A stretch of 64,000 nucleotides of DNA from assembly GCA_037042915.1 (NCBI GenBank), contig CM073196.1:310001-374000 (forward strand), given 5' to 3'. Every line of letters starts with the position of its first letter. Position 1 is the first letter of the stretch. The DNA comes from Auricularia sp. M13 (lineage: Eukaryota > Basidiomycota > Agaricomycetes > Auriculariales > Auriculariaceae). Below, one piece after another: positions 1-12,500 of the stretch. A model generated the notes under the pieces. That model ran no database searches and was not told the origin of the DNA. It saw nothing but the letters and a program-made list of their open reading frames with translations. A program made the position numbers and the translations under genes.

Positions 1-1334
1 ATCATATGCTCATGTGTGCCCACCGCTAATCTCAAGTTCTCATGTGCTCATCGCATATGTATCTCATGACTGTGCGCCTTCCCCCGCGCTATCGGCGCGC
101 AAACAACTTCGGGGCGTCGACGCCGTCTGCACCCGCCCGCTTCTCGCATTCAACGAAGCCAAGTACGTTGTGTGACGTCGACGCCGCTTGGAGCTTCCAG
201 CTTCAAGCTTCAAGGATGCGTCGCAAGCAACGCTCTTCCCGCTTCCCGGTTCTTGCACCGTCGACTCCGACCCTGCAGTTGCCGCCATCGCCAGCTCAGA
301 AGAACAAAGCTCAGTCAACGCCTACGCCGCTCGGCAGCTCATGACACAACCGTTCCCAGCCGCGGGAGCACTGTAACTATTCCCAGCCTGAGCCCGCCCG
401 CCATGCTAGTCCTCCGAGTCGCGAGCCTATTGAAACAGTGAATTCCAATTCATCGGCTGCAGTCACGCGCCTGCATGCGCATTCCACCCTGTCGACGTCA
501 TGTAACAACTCCCGCCCTCCGAGTCCGAGTCCGCGTTTCAGTCCATGGGACCCGGGCTCAACAGCATCATTCGAGGCAATCAAGTCCACCTCTCTCAAGC
601 CGTTCAAGCTGTTTCAAATATTTGACTGACCATACCATTACAGTATGGCGCGCTGCGGATTCCTGACGCAGACGCACACAATGACACATGTGCAATCAAT
701 ATTTTCAATTCAGATTCCCAGCTGCCTCCTCAAACAGTTTCAAAAAACTCCTCAAAGTCAAACAGTCCCAGCCCGATCCCACACGGGAGCAAGCCCAGAA
801 AGAAATCAAGAGAGGAAGCACACTATATCAGCAATCGCAGTAACCTATATACCAATGCGGTGGGGGGCGGCCAGCAAAACGTTAACTCTCGGGGAGGGGT
901 AGGTTGTGTAAGGCAAACAGGGGGGCGCGGATTACTACACACGGCATGGGACGGGCGAGGGGGGGAGGATATAACAGTATGTACCTCTGAACTCTGAACT
1001 CTGAAGGGAACTGTACAACGGATGGGGGGCGATAGTACACGAGTGGACAGGGATGGGATATGACGGGAGGAGAGGAGAGGAGGGAACGAGCACTAGGTGT
1101 TACTCGGGTAGTGGTAGACGTAGAGGAAATTAACACATTACTAAAGCAAAATGGACGGGGCTCGAGCGGACTGGGAGGGGGGTCGGGGAAGCGCGCGGAG
1201 ACGGCCAAGCTCGCACGCGTGGCAAACAAAAACGGCTAAGTTCACACGCGGGGCAAAAAAGCAGAGCCTCCCACGCGCAGCAAGCAAGCACCCGGACACG
1301 GCCAACCCACGCACCGGGAACGGTCGCTAGACCC
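1..1334. other. No gene recognised; 3' flank of the zinc-finger gene
   Basis: The open frames here are short, overlap on both strands and have no recognisable motif. The part from about 900 to 1330 lies directly downstream of the minus-strand zinc-finger gene and probably contains its 3' untranslated region. Around 1200-1290 there are three imperfect copies of a roughly 30-bp unit built on a CACGCG...GCAAACAAA theme. Confidence 0.5.
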
Positions 1335-3732
1335 TCACCCCGCGCGGTGATACGGGTGGCGGAGCATTCCCTCCGCCGAACTCGCCTGCGCGTGTGGGCG
1401 GGGGGCTGGCGGAGGAGGATACGCTGCTGCTGGCGTCCCCTGCGCGGGGTGATAGGCTGGCTGAGTCGCGCTCATGCTGATGCCCGCCGCCTGCGCCGTG
1501 GGGTCCTCCATCGGCACGGGCAGCCCGTCCATACCGATCATACCGTCCACCATCATCAGCATATCCATACCCGTGGGGTCGTACGAGCGCGGGCTCGCCT
1601 GCACAGCGCGGTGAGACAGAGGGAAAGAGGGGATGGAAGAGAGGAAGGAACGCGAACGCACCTGCCATGCTAAATGCGAATGGCCCGCCTCGACGCGGCT
1701 CGTCGTCGCGGTCTGAATCGGACGAAAGATCTGCTGCTGCTGCTGCTGAGCTTGCTGCTGCTGATGATGATGGTAATGGTGCGAGTCGCCGTTGGTCTGC
1801 TGCGCCATATGCGGGTGCGGGTGCGGGTGCTGGTCCACCGAAAGCGGCGCCCCCACCCCCATATCCATATCCGGAGGCGGGACGATAGGCACCTGCGCGT
1901 GTCCCCAGAACGCCTGCGTGTTGGCGTACATCTGTTGGTGCGGCGGGTCCGGAGCCTGTGCGAAGAAGTGCTGGTAGTCCTGCGCGTACGGCATCACCCC
2001 CACGTCCGCGGGCGACATCTGCTGATGGTGGGGGTGGGAATGCGAGTGCGCCGAGTCCGGGAAGGGCGACATCAGCGCCTGGGGATCGTACACCTGCTGC
2101 TGCTGCTGCTGGGGCTCCTGTTGATATGGAGGGTAGTAGTACTCCTGCTGCTGCTGCTGCTGCTGCTGCTGATGGATGGCCGCCATGTCCAGATACAGCT
2201 GCGGCTGATGCTGGAGGGGTTGTGTCATTGCAGAGCTCCATGAGGGTGAGCCGGCGGGACTGCGGTCGGCTCTCTGCAGCGGAACTGGAGCTGGGAGGCT
2301 CCCGGTCGCGATGAGCGGCGGCGTGGTCCCGCTCGCGCTCGTCGTCGTCGTCGGGGTACCGCCGCTTGACGCCTGCCGCCGCGGCGGGCTCGGGGGGAGG
2401 GTGGAAGGAAAACGGCGAGTCCCCGAGCCCGCCGACGCTGAAGGCGAAGGGGTCTGCGCCTCCCAGGGCGGGTAGCTCGACGCCTGTGCCGCGGGAGGAG
2501 GGGGGCCGCCCGGCGGGGTGGGAGTGCCCGAAGAACGAGAAGAAGGCGGCTGGTGCGGTCCCGGGCCGAAAGGATGGGTCGCGCGCGCCGGTGGGCGGGC
2601 GGAGGTCGAGAAATCCGCCGCCGCTGCTTCCATAGTGCTGCTCGTCGGCGGCGGCGCGGGCGGTGGGGGGTCGAAAGTCCCCGGCGCTGTCGAGGCCGGA
2701 GGCGGTCCTGCGGGCGCTGAGCGGTCGAAACGGCTCGGAGGGGGGTCCGGACGGCGCGGGTCGAAAGGGCCCGTCGTGTGCGGGCCCTCGAAAGGGCCGG
2801 CCGCCGGCGTCGGGGCCGAGAAAGGACTGGGCTCCGGCGGAGGGCGCGGGGACGACGGCGGCGAGCGGCGGGAGCGCGCGCGCGAAGCTCTCGAACGGCG
2901 GATTGGGCCCACGCTGCTCGCGATCTGGCTGCTGCTGCTGTTGCTGGTTGCCGAGGGCCCGAAAGGACTGGCCGGCGCTGGTGGGGCTGGTGCTGGGGCC
3001 ACGAAAGGACTGGCCGCTGTGGTTGGGCGGGGAGGGCCGAAAGGAATGCCGGGCCGGCTGGGCGCCGGGCGGCCACTCCTCGTAGCCGGCGCTCGTGCCG
3101 GGGCGCACCGCGGCGACGGGCGAGATGGGGCTCGGGCCCGGCGGCGACGCGTCCTCCTGCTTGACGACGATGTGCGGCTCGTCCGGGGAGAGCCGGTCGA
3201 GGCCTCCGGCGGAGACGCCGTGCTGGAGCGGCTGCTGGGCGCCGGACGCTGCCGTCGCCGCCGTCTGCTGGGCCTTGGCGGCGGACGTGCGGGGACGCTT
3301 GGCGGCGGAGATCATGGACGAGTGCAGCGACGTGAGCTCGCGCATCATCTTTTCGTTCTGCTCGGGCCGGTCGGCGTGCACGGTCTGGGCGTGCTGGCGC
3401 AGGTTGTCGAGCCGCGAGAACTGCTTGCCGCAGTGGCACGAGAACGGGCGCTCGCCGGTGTGCTTGCTGCAATGTACAAAGTAAAGTAAGTAAAGTAAGT
3501 AACTACAAAGTAAGTAAAACGAAGCCACACACCGGACATGGCGCGCAAGATGCTCAGAGCGCGAAAAGACCATCCTGCACTCGCCGTAGCCGCGGCATTG
3601 GAACGTCTTCGCAGGCGCAGCACGGTAGCGCTTCACGCCGCCCTGGCCCGGCTGCTGCAGCGCCTGGGCCGCAGCGTCGAGCTGGGCGCCCGAGGGGGCC
3701 GCGGGCGCGCCGCTGGTGGCCGCATCGTCCAT
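1335..3732 (-). CDS. C2H2 zinc-finger transcription factor, probable nuclear regulator
   Basis: Two adjacent zinc fingers lie near the N-terminus: FQCRGYGEC...ARHVRKH (C-x5-C) and FSCHC...LRQHAQTVH, with an unusual C-x1-C pair. This arrangement resembles fungal Usv1/Rgm1-type regulators. A 66-nt intron (3532 to 3467) interrupts finger 1; removing it gives the expected [12 protein letters not shown] second intron of 63 nt (1661 to 1599) lies in the tail. Both are multiples of three and stay open if unspliced. The start at 3732 (MDDAATSG) sits shortly before the [13 protein letters not shown]-like lead-in usual for this fungal type; an in-frame ATG at 3816 would add 28 residues. The remainder is disordered and rich in P, S, G, Q and H. 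Near 2215-2245 the plausible frame changes from one ending in [12 protein letters not shown] to one with poly-Q and H-rich text. I could not place a convincing intron there, so that junction is unresolved. DNA-binding role is secure; targets unknown. Confidence 0.72.
2092..2174. repeat. CTG/CAG triplet runs encoding polyglutamine
   Basis: Two runs of CTG on the plus strand (about 2092-2110 and 2143-2172) read as glutamine tracts in the minus-strand zinc-finger gene. Such runs vary in length between strains and are slippage-prone. Confidence 0.85.
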
Positions 3733-6500
3733 GGGTGCGAGAGGGTCGGTGCCTGAGTCTAAAGCCCAAGCGAGTATAAGCGGGCGTTCTGGGGCGCGGA
3801 GCTCGAAATCCGCCATCCGCGTCCGCCGGCGGCACCCACTCACCGTCGTCGTCGTCGTCGTCCTCGGCTGCACGTGACAGCAAGGGGACAGGAGGGGGCG
3901 GGGAGCAGGAGGGAGGAGGCGGGGGGGCGGGAAAGAGGGAAGAGAAGGACGGTCCCAGGCGCTCTGATCGGCTTGTGCCGCGAACATCTGCACCGAATCC
4001 GGCAGGCGACATCTCCAGGCACGCCCCAAGCCCGCCCCGTCAGCCCGCGCTGCGCGTCTCCCCGTCGCCCTTCTGATCCCAAAAACAGAGAGCAACACGG
4101 GCACTGCCACACGTGCCTGGCCCATCCACCAACTGCTCCCGCACAATCCCCTCATCACGGGCGGTGCTGCCCCTGGCCCACACCACGCGTGAATCCTGCC
4201 CTGCATGGCCGTCTGACTTTCATCCATTGTAGGTACTCTGCAGACTGTACAGTTCCAGCGCCACACAGTACACGTGCCGACCAGCCTCACTTTCGCGGCC
4301 GTTTTTCCTGCCTCCATCCGATAACCGGCGCCTCGTGACCATGACCGCGCCCCAGAGTGCGCGACACAGACAGAGACTCGCCCACCCGCCGTCTGAATCT
4401 GATGGCCTGCCCCGGCGCCCGCATTAGCTCGATCTGCCACTCACTGGAAGCCAGTATCCGAGCTCGTCGGAAGCGTTGACAACGGCGCTAGTGCGGCCGC
4501 TGCGTTAACCCCCGACGTAATCTCCGGATGTCCTCGTCGTGAGCAGTCAGCATTAAATTTGGACATGTTTCATAATACCATAATACCGTATGTACAGCTC
4601 AGCTGTTCGGGCCAGCGAATTGTTAAGTACTTTATTGTCAATGTGCAAGTCCAATGACAATGAATCGCATTCCACTCGTCATTGACAGATCTAGATGGAC
4701 AGCGCCCCGCTCATTTCCAAAACGAAGCAAGGTGAGCATCAGTATCTATCACTCGCCAATGCAAACTCAGCACCTACAGCCACACTCAAACTGCGCAAAG
4801 AAAGTACTGTACTGTACAGCACTGCGAATCCGTCGGACAAAGTTGTCACTGACGATGATCAAACCGTACACAGCGATTGGCAGCGCGACGTCATGGCACC
4901 TGTCCTGCTGCGATAGTGTCTGTTTGACTCTGCGAACGCGTTCTGTCAACTCTCTCTCATCTGCAAAAAGAGTTGGCACGACTATCCCGCAATGTAACGA
5001 CGCCGGCCCGTTATCACACCGTACGTACACATCCAATCAGCGGCCTGATCTTCGCCCAAGATTTGGAATTCCTGTCAGATTCCTGAAAATCAGGGGGACG
5101 GCCGCGATCGAGCTCCGGCCCGGCGCCGGCATGTTTGAGGTTCACAGCCTGAGCAACGTTCAAGTTGATCATGCGAATCGCGCTGCTGGGCTGAGGAGGG
5201 TTTCTCGCACGCTGGGTTGCTGGGCTGAGAGGACGGTGTAGTTGCATAGAAGGGTGAGACCGGTGTGTGCGCGGGGACTGCTGTATTCACGTACTCACGT
5301 ACTTACATTAATCAGTGGCGGCGCCGGCGCGTCTCATCTCCGCGTGCGAACCGAAGCGACATCGACATAACTTTTGCCCTTCCTTCCTTCCTTCTCTCCA
5401 TCCAGATTCCAAACGCGTAGCCACTCTCGTCCAGCACTCGAACTGCGACGATTCCGAGCCAACTCGTCTCCAGGCATTCGCTCCGTACACTACACTACAC
5501 CGACCGGCGTTCTCGGCCCACACCCAAGAGTCAAGCGCCTCCCTCCAATCGCCCAAGCGCCCACCCTCAAGCGCCTCCCTCCAATTGCCCAACCAAGCGC
5601 CTCCCAACGCCCATCATCCTCATCGCGATCGCGTCCGTTCCTGCATGCAGGGCGCGGCGCGGCGCGGTGCAGGAACAATTTGTGTCAATGTGATGGAAAC
5701 CCCTAACTCGAGACATCGCCCAACAGCGACGATCTCGTGCTCATGATGAGTCATGATCACTGCGCGGACGTGGCGATCCCGCAGCACTGTCTGGAGCGGC
5801 GTTTCTTCGATAAGGCCCGCTGGCCTGCGCTGGTGGCGCAAATAACGCAATTGCGTATTGGTCGTGAAAGGCGCAACTACTGTTACTGTATGCGGGTGCA
5901 GCTTGAAAAAAAAAAAAAAAAGACGGATTTGCATGCGGGTGCGTTCGTACTTTACTCAGTACTGTGGGCACTGCTCCCACTCGGCCCGGTAGGATGGCGG
6001 CTTCTGTGGACCCTTGGACTGAATGGTGGCGTCTCCAGCGACCGAGGCGCGGGGTTGGTGTACCCTGATTTCTCGATTGAGCTCAATCAGCGGTGCAAGC
6101 TTTCTGGAGCTCGCATCTCGTTGTGAGCTAAGGTGAGCCACTGCTCACGACGGTCAAGTCTATCTCTCTCACAGCTCGTGGTAGTATAATCACTACTTGA
6201 CAGGAAATCTACTACGTAGTACTGTACACGGCCAGCACTCGCAAACAGCTACATAGCGCTGAACCTAAAGTGTCTTCAGCCATAACCTAGAACAAAACTT
6301 CGTCTAATTACGACCGTCAAAACTCGAGCGCATGTGCACAGATTACTTACACGCAAAAGCTTACAGTTCGCGCGCAAAACAGTACAGTACGGACAACGGA
6401 GCCCCGCGATTACGCCCGCCAGGCCTCGTGACCTCACCCGCAGGCCTTTGAGTTCTGCCGGCGACGGCACCACTGCACCACTGCTCCTCAGAGTGCGACC
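3733..6500. other. No gene recognised between two divergent genes
   Basis: This holds the 5' flank of the zinc-finger gene and the upstream region of the cyclase gene. Several open frames exist, the longest 195 codons at 4654-5241, but none has a known motif or convincing composition. Noted items: direct repeats of a CCAAGCGCC/TCCCTCCAA theme at about 5545-5605 and a 15-A run near 5907. Confidence 0.5.
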
Positions 6501-9500
6501 ATGGCCGCCCCTGCCTTTGCGACCATGCCCACGTTCGACGAGCTGCCCGCCTTCGACGGCAATCCGGGGTGTGCCTGGACGGTGTGGGGCCCTGACGATC
6601 AGCTCGGCACGATCAACCTGCTCACGCCCGAGCGCGTCAAGGCCGCCGCAGAGGAGGAGATCAAGTGCGCTTCCCGCTGTCTCTCTGGCTCTGTGTCCGG
6701 GCTGGCTGAATGTGTGTGATGAAAGGACGGGGAGGAGCGCGTCGCTTAGCTGGTGCGTGCTCACTGCTCGTCGATTCTGCAATGTTTTGACTTTGACTTT
6801 GACGTCGTGTGATGCAGGCCAATCAACTTCCCCAAGAAGGTATATAACGCGGTTCACCTTACTGACTTACCTTGGTGAACGCCTTGTGTGACAGGCGCTG
6901 TTCTTCCGCGAGAGCGCGAGCATTACGATCAAGGCCGTCCCGCACCTTGCCAAAGGCGATGATGTCATCCACATGGTACGAACATTTCTCGTCTGCACAA
7001 ATGACTGTCCATCTCCTTACTCTTATTTCAGAACAGCCAGGCCGGCTCGCAGTGGGATGGCGAGTATTGACTCCGGGGCCATATTAGGCGTGGATACCAC
7101 GCGTGAGCACCCCAGTCGTAGTGAGCAAAGCAATAGACTGGATTGCGAACCTATTAGGCGTGGATACCACGCGTGAGCACTAATGGACATGTGAGATACA
7201 GTACACAGAACATGGGAAAGGTGCGGAACATACCCCCAGTCGTAGTGAGCAAAGCAATAGACTGGGGGTAGTCGGAACAGCGGCAGCGAGACTATATAGT
7301 ATCGGGAGAGTGCCACACAGTGGCACTGGGCTTGCGCTAACACCCCCCCTCAAGCCGGACGCATCCCGAGAAGTCGTGAGAACGAGCGATGCTTCATCGG
7401 GGAGAGAGGCTTGGTAAAAATGTCCGCAAGCATGTCGTCCGTAGGCGTGTATTGGACCGAGAAAATCTTGTCTGCAACGCGTTCGCGTAGCCAGAGTGCC
7501 TGCACCTGAATGTGCTTCGTACGGTCGTGGTGTTTAGTGTCGCCAGTGAGCGCAATCGAACTCTGGTTGTCCATGTGTAGAGGAAGTGAACCCGAGGCGC
7601 CGACTAGTTCGTGCAGTAGGTCGCGGAGCCAGATCGCCTCTTTGGCACCTTCCTTCGCAGCCTGGATCTCCGCCTCAGTTGAAGACAGCGCGATCGTCTT
7701 CTGTTTACGCGAGCTCCAAGAGATGAGGCAGTTGTGAAGCATGAACGCATAGCCCGAGGTACTGCGGCGTGTATCGGGGCAGTTCGCCCAGTCCGCATCG
7801 GTGAAAGCACAGGAGTCATGACCGTCATGGAACTGAGCAATCTGAGGAGACACATAGCCAGCAGGGAGAGAAAGACCAGGGGTAGAGTGCGGTGCGTAGA
7901 GAATGCCCCAATCGAGCGTGCCCTTGAGGTACTGGAGGATGCGCTTCGCGGCGTGCCAATGGGCCGGACGAGGGGACGCAGAGAACTGGGAAACGTGCTG
8001 TAGCGCGTACGAAATGTCAGGGCGAGAGACGATTGCCAGCCAGGTGAGACTGCCGACGAGCTCTTTGAATGGGACGCGCGACATGTACTCGCGTTCGGCC
8101 GGAGTGAGTTCGCCGCCGGTCGTGAGGTACTGCGCTGGGACGGCAGGCGTGGAGACGGAGTGGCAGTTCTCCATGTGGAAGTCACGGAGCACCTGTTCTG
8201 CGTATGCGCGTTGTGAGATATGAATAGTTCGCGCGGTACGATCGCGAGAAATCCGCATTCCCAGGAACCATCGTGCCTCACCAAGATCAGTTATTGTGAA
8301 CTGAGTCGCCAATGACTTTACAGCGCCTTCGACGGCTACCGTGTCACCAACTAACAGCATATCGTCAACGTGGACGGCTATGATGCACGTCATGCCGTTC
8401 GACTCGCGCTTGAAAACGCACGGGTCGCTATCGCAGCAGATGAAGCCGAAAGATACCAGTACTTCCTTGAGTTTAAGGTACCAGCATCGGCCAGCCTGCT
8501 TCAGCCCATATAGAGCTTTCCGCAAGCGTAAGGCTTCATCGCTTTCCATAAAACCCGGAGGAAGACTCATGAATATCTGCTCCTCCAGATCGCCGTTCAA
8601 AAACGCTGTTTTTACGTCGATATGCCGGATATCCCAGCCCTTGAGGGCAGCCAGAGCGAGCAGAGCACGCACGGACTCAGGGCGACACGTCGGAGCAGCT
8701 GTTTCAACGAAGTCTAGGCCGGGGCGTTGGGTATATCCCTTCGCCACGAGTCTAGCTTTATAACGAACTGGATTCCCGTTCTCGTCGTGTTTAAGGTCGA
8801 AGACCCATCTGCAGCCAACGATCTGCTTGTCTGCAGGGACGCTGCTGCGAGGGACCTTCTCCCAGACACCGTGGTCTTCCATGGATTGGAGTTCCACGCC
8901 CATAGCGTCTAGCCACTGCTGCGCGTATGGGGACTTGACGGCCTGGTCGTACGTAAACGGAACTCTGTCAGGGAACTCGCCCATTGCGCTGAGAGCGAAT
9001 AGGCGGTCACCAATCGAGTCCGCCGCAGCCATGAGACCGTGAAGGGAGCTGCCAGACATCAGAGTCTCGCCCAGAACCTCGTTGACGAGGTTCTCAGCTT
9101 TTCGCTTCACGTTCAGGGAATTTGCGAGCGACATAGCTTGTTCTGTTGTCATGCGTTCCCCCGAAACGTGCTGAGCGCATCTCGTAGCAGGGTCGGCAGT
9201 TTCTGTGACCTTTCGCGTCTGGACACGGGTGCGTCTCGAACGACGCGTTCCCGTGTCATCAGCGTCTGGAGACTGAACAACAGCGGGCGTGGCAGGAGCC
9301 GTGGCCGGAGAGGGAGCCTGGGGGGCATTCCCAGCTGCGGACGCACGTTCGGTGGCCGGAGTCGGCGCCGCGGGGGAGCAGCATCCCCGCGTTCGAGCAC
9401 GTATCAGAGTCAGAGTCAGATGATGACCCGTCGCCGGCAGAGGGCGTATCGTCGATTAACGGCTCTGGAATAACAAGATCTGGATTAGCAGTGTGAATGT

Positions 9501-12500
9501 TCGAGGAAAGACGGTGAATATCTTGCGATTCGATGAACGTGACATTCCGTCCCTTGACAATGGAGCGCGATTCGGGATCCCAGCAGCGGTAAGCTTTACT
9601 GTTCTCGTAGTAGCCCAGGAAAATGCAGCGTCGCGATTTGTTGTTGAGTTTCGGTTTCCGTTTCTTCTTCGTCTTGAGCACATAGCAGACGCAGCCGAAT
9701 TCGCGAATTTGCACGTAACGCGGCTTCTTCCCATGGAAAACCTCGTAAGGTGACTTGCCCTTATGACGGCGCGAGGGGAGACGGTTGGCAAGGTACGTCG
9801 CGGTGTTCCAAGCCTCAGCCCAGAAGGTCTTTGGAAGTCCCGCTGCATCCAACATCGCGTTCGCACGCCTGGCAATTGTCTGGTGCGCGCGCTCGCTCTT
9901 TCCAATCTGCTCTGAGGACTCTGGCGCAGTCGTCTCATGCACAATGCCGCGGGTGCCCAGCATGTCGTGGTACGCAGTCTCAAACTCGCCGCCGCCGTCA
10001 GAGCGTACGCAGCGAATTTTTCGGCCAGCGGCAGCTTCCAACTCGTCAAAGCGCGACCTGTGGACCTCTGTGACGTCGCTCTTGTGTCGCAAAAAGTCAT
10101 AGACCAGATAGCCAGAGTATTCGTCGATGGCATTGGCAGCATAAAGTTTGCGAGACAGAGACTCAGTATCAACAGGGCCGGTTAAGTCAACAATCAAGCG
10201 CTCGAGAGGTGCAGTCGCCAGGTTCTCCGATTCGTCAGGGAATGGAAGGACTTTCCCTTTCGCTGCGAGGCAGTGTTCACAAATCGGTGTCGGCGTGGAT
10301 GAGGAGACGTGCAGACCTGGAATAGCCCCCGATCGCGCGAGACGGACTACAGCATCCATGCTCGGATGTCCTAGACGGTTGTGCCAAGTGAGTAGCTGCG
10401 ACGAGACGGAGTGGCGTGCGGAATAAGCCACCTGGAGAGGCGAATCATAAAGCATGTAGAGTCCGTCCGACGAGCGTTTCGCGACAGCGATCTCCTTGCG
10501 GCTGCCAGTCTTGCGACGGAGGGTGCAGGCGTCAGCGTCGAAGAGGACCTCGAGCGAGTCGTCGTCCGCGATGAGCTTCGAGATAGAGATGAGCGAGAGG
10601 GTCGTGCCGGGACAGTGGAGAACGTCCTTGAGCTTGAGGATACGTCCCTTGCCGAGGCGGTAGTGGACTTCGCCTTTGCCGATGCCGACCGTGTTGCCAG
10701 AGAAGCCTGCGACTTGAACAGGGGCGATGGGCGTGTAGGTGTAGAAGCGCGACACATCGGATTCGAAATGGCCGTTAGCGCCTGAGTCCATTGCCCCCCC
10801 CTTACCGTGTGCAGCCAGTAGAGCGATGCGAGTTGGTTCGACGAACTCGAGCACGGACTTCTCGTGGTCAGTCGCAGCAGCCGTGTACGTGGGGACGGGG
10901 TCGACCAAATCGGGGAAGAATGTCGCGGGATTCGCAGTGGCTGTGTTCGGAGTGGGATTCGCAGTGGCGATGCCGGGGACGATGCGGGCCGAGAGACCGA
11001 GTGAGACGCCAGATTCGTCCGACGAGCTGTCTGAGACATCCTCGATGCGCGCAGTGAGGGCCTGAGGGATTGGCGCGGCAGGAAGGGCGGAGGTAGAGGA
11101 GGCCGGTGTACCAGCAGTCGACGCAACAGCAGAGTTGGCCTTTGAGGCGCGCGACTTCCAGTGTGGGGGACGGCCAGCGACATTGCCGCCGCCTTCCTCC
11201 CAGCAGTGCTCGATGTCGTGGGTGTGCGCGCGCTTAGCCTTGATGCAGATCGGGTTGGTGCAGCCAGTGCCGTTCCTGCCCGGCTTGTGCGAATGGCCAG
11301 CGGTGCGGGTCGCGACGAGAGCCTGAATGCGGTGCTCTTCCACGGAGGAGTGCGCGCGGCGAGCTTCCTCGGTGGAGAGATCAAGCGCGATCTGCTCGTG
11401 GTCGTCGAGTGCCCACTTGTGGGAGATGAAGTTCACGATTTGCTCCCAGTCGCTGGTCGCTGAGACAATGAGCGCAACAGTGATGAATTCGTCGGGCGAG
11501 AGTCCAACGCCGCCTGGGAAGACGCGTTTGCTGAGCGCAACGAGATGGTCATGCCACTCCGACCAGGACTTGTCGGTAGGCTTCTTAGCCGTCAGCATGC
11601 CTTTGAGAATGAGGACACGCGTCGACGCAGAATCAGTGCCGTATCTCGTGCGTAGGTCGGAGAAGGTCTCGGCGGGGTCGTCGATATTCGCCTCCTTGAT
11701 GGCCGTGCGGCAGCGCTGGTCGATTGTGGTACGGATGGCGGCCGATATGATGGTGCGGTTCGTCAGCCACTCGTCGTCGGTCGCTGCAGCGCCAGGGATG
11801 GCGGAAGCTTCTTGATCGTATAAGTCTCGCCAGCGGCCTTCGCGTCAGCGATCTTCTTGTCCTCAGACTCCTTCCAGACGTCCTTACGCGCGGTGGGCGA
11901 CATCGTGTTGATACCGTCGATGTACGTTGCGAGTAGCCCGTTGGTAGTGAGCCAGTCACGCAGAGCGGCCTTCCAGGCGTTGAAGTCGTCTTTGCCCGTG
12001 AGCATGGGGCCAGAGTAAGCAGAGAGGCGGGAGATAACTGCCATTGCTGTCGGCGACGATGGAGACGATGGTCAAGATCGGAGTGATAAGGGCCGGATGC
12101 CGGTACAAAGGAATGGTCGTGTGGGGACAATGCAACGGTAGTTGCCGACGTTGTGCCACTCGGTGGAGACACCGGCGAAATCGGCGTGCACGACGCGTAA
12201 GAATTTGCGCTGGGAAATGCGCGGACTTGGGGTTGACAAAACGCGTGTTTTAGTACAGCGCAAGGTGGCTCATAACCTATTAGGCGTGGATACCACGCGT
12301 GAGCACCCCAGTCGTAGTGAGCAAAGCAATAGACTGGATTGCGAACCTATTAGGCGTGGATACCACGCGTGAGCACTAATGGACATGTGAGATACAGTAC
12401 ACAGAACATGGGAAAGGTGCGGAACATACCCCCAGTCGTAGTGAGCAAAGCAATAGACTGGGGGTAGTCGGAACAGCGGCAGCGAGACTATATAGTATCG

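Noticed and set aside
2225-3489. Long open frames of 323 and 415 codons overlapping the zinc-finger gene
   Set aside because: They are shadows of a GC-rich, low-complexity coding region: Arg/Ala/Pro or Gly/Arg text with no domain.
3467-3532. Reading the 66-nt stretch as coding within zinc finger 1
   Set aside because: It is open in frame but would break the finger linker; GT...GCAG ends and restored [11 protein letters not shown] show it is an intron.
4654-5241. 195-codon plus-strand open frame
   Set aside because: No motif, Ser/Arg/Thr-rich composition without domain character, and an overlapping opposite-strand frame of equal quality; probably chance in a gene-poor spacer.
5906-5922. A15 run as a SINE or LINE tail
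   Set aside because: No promoter boxes, tRNA-like head or target duplication found next to it.
7082-7342. Repeated blocks as a CRISPR-like or minisatellite array
   Set aside because: They are internal duplications of a 261-bp LTR that recurs at 12278-12538.
7500-9500. Plus-strand frames across the copia element as host genes
   Set aside because: All are antisense shadows of the pol region.
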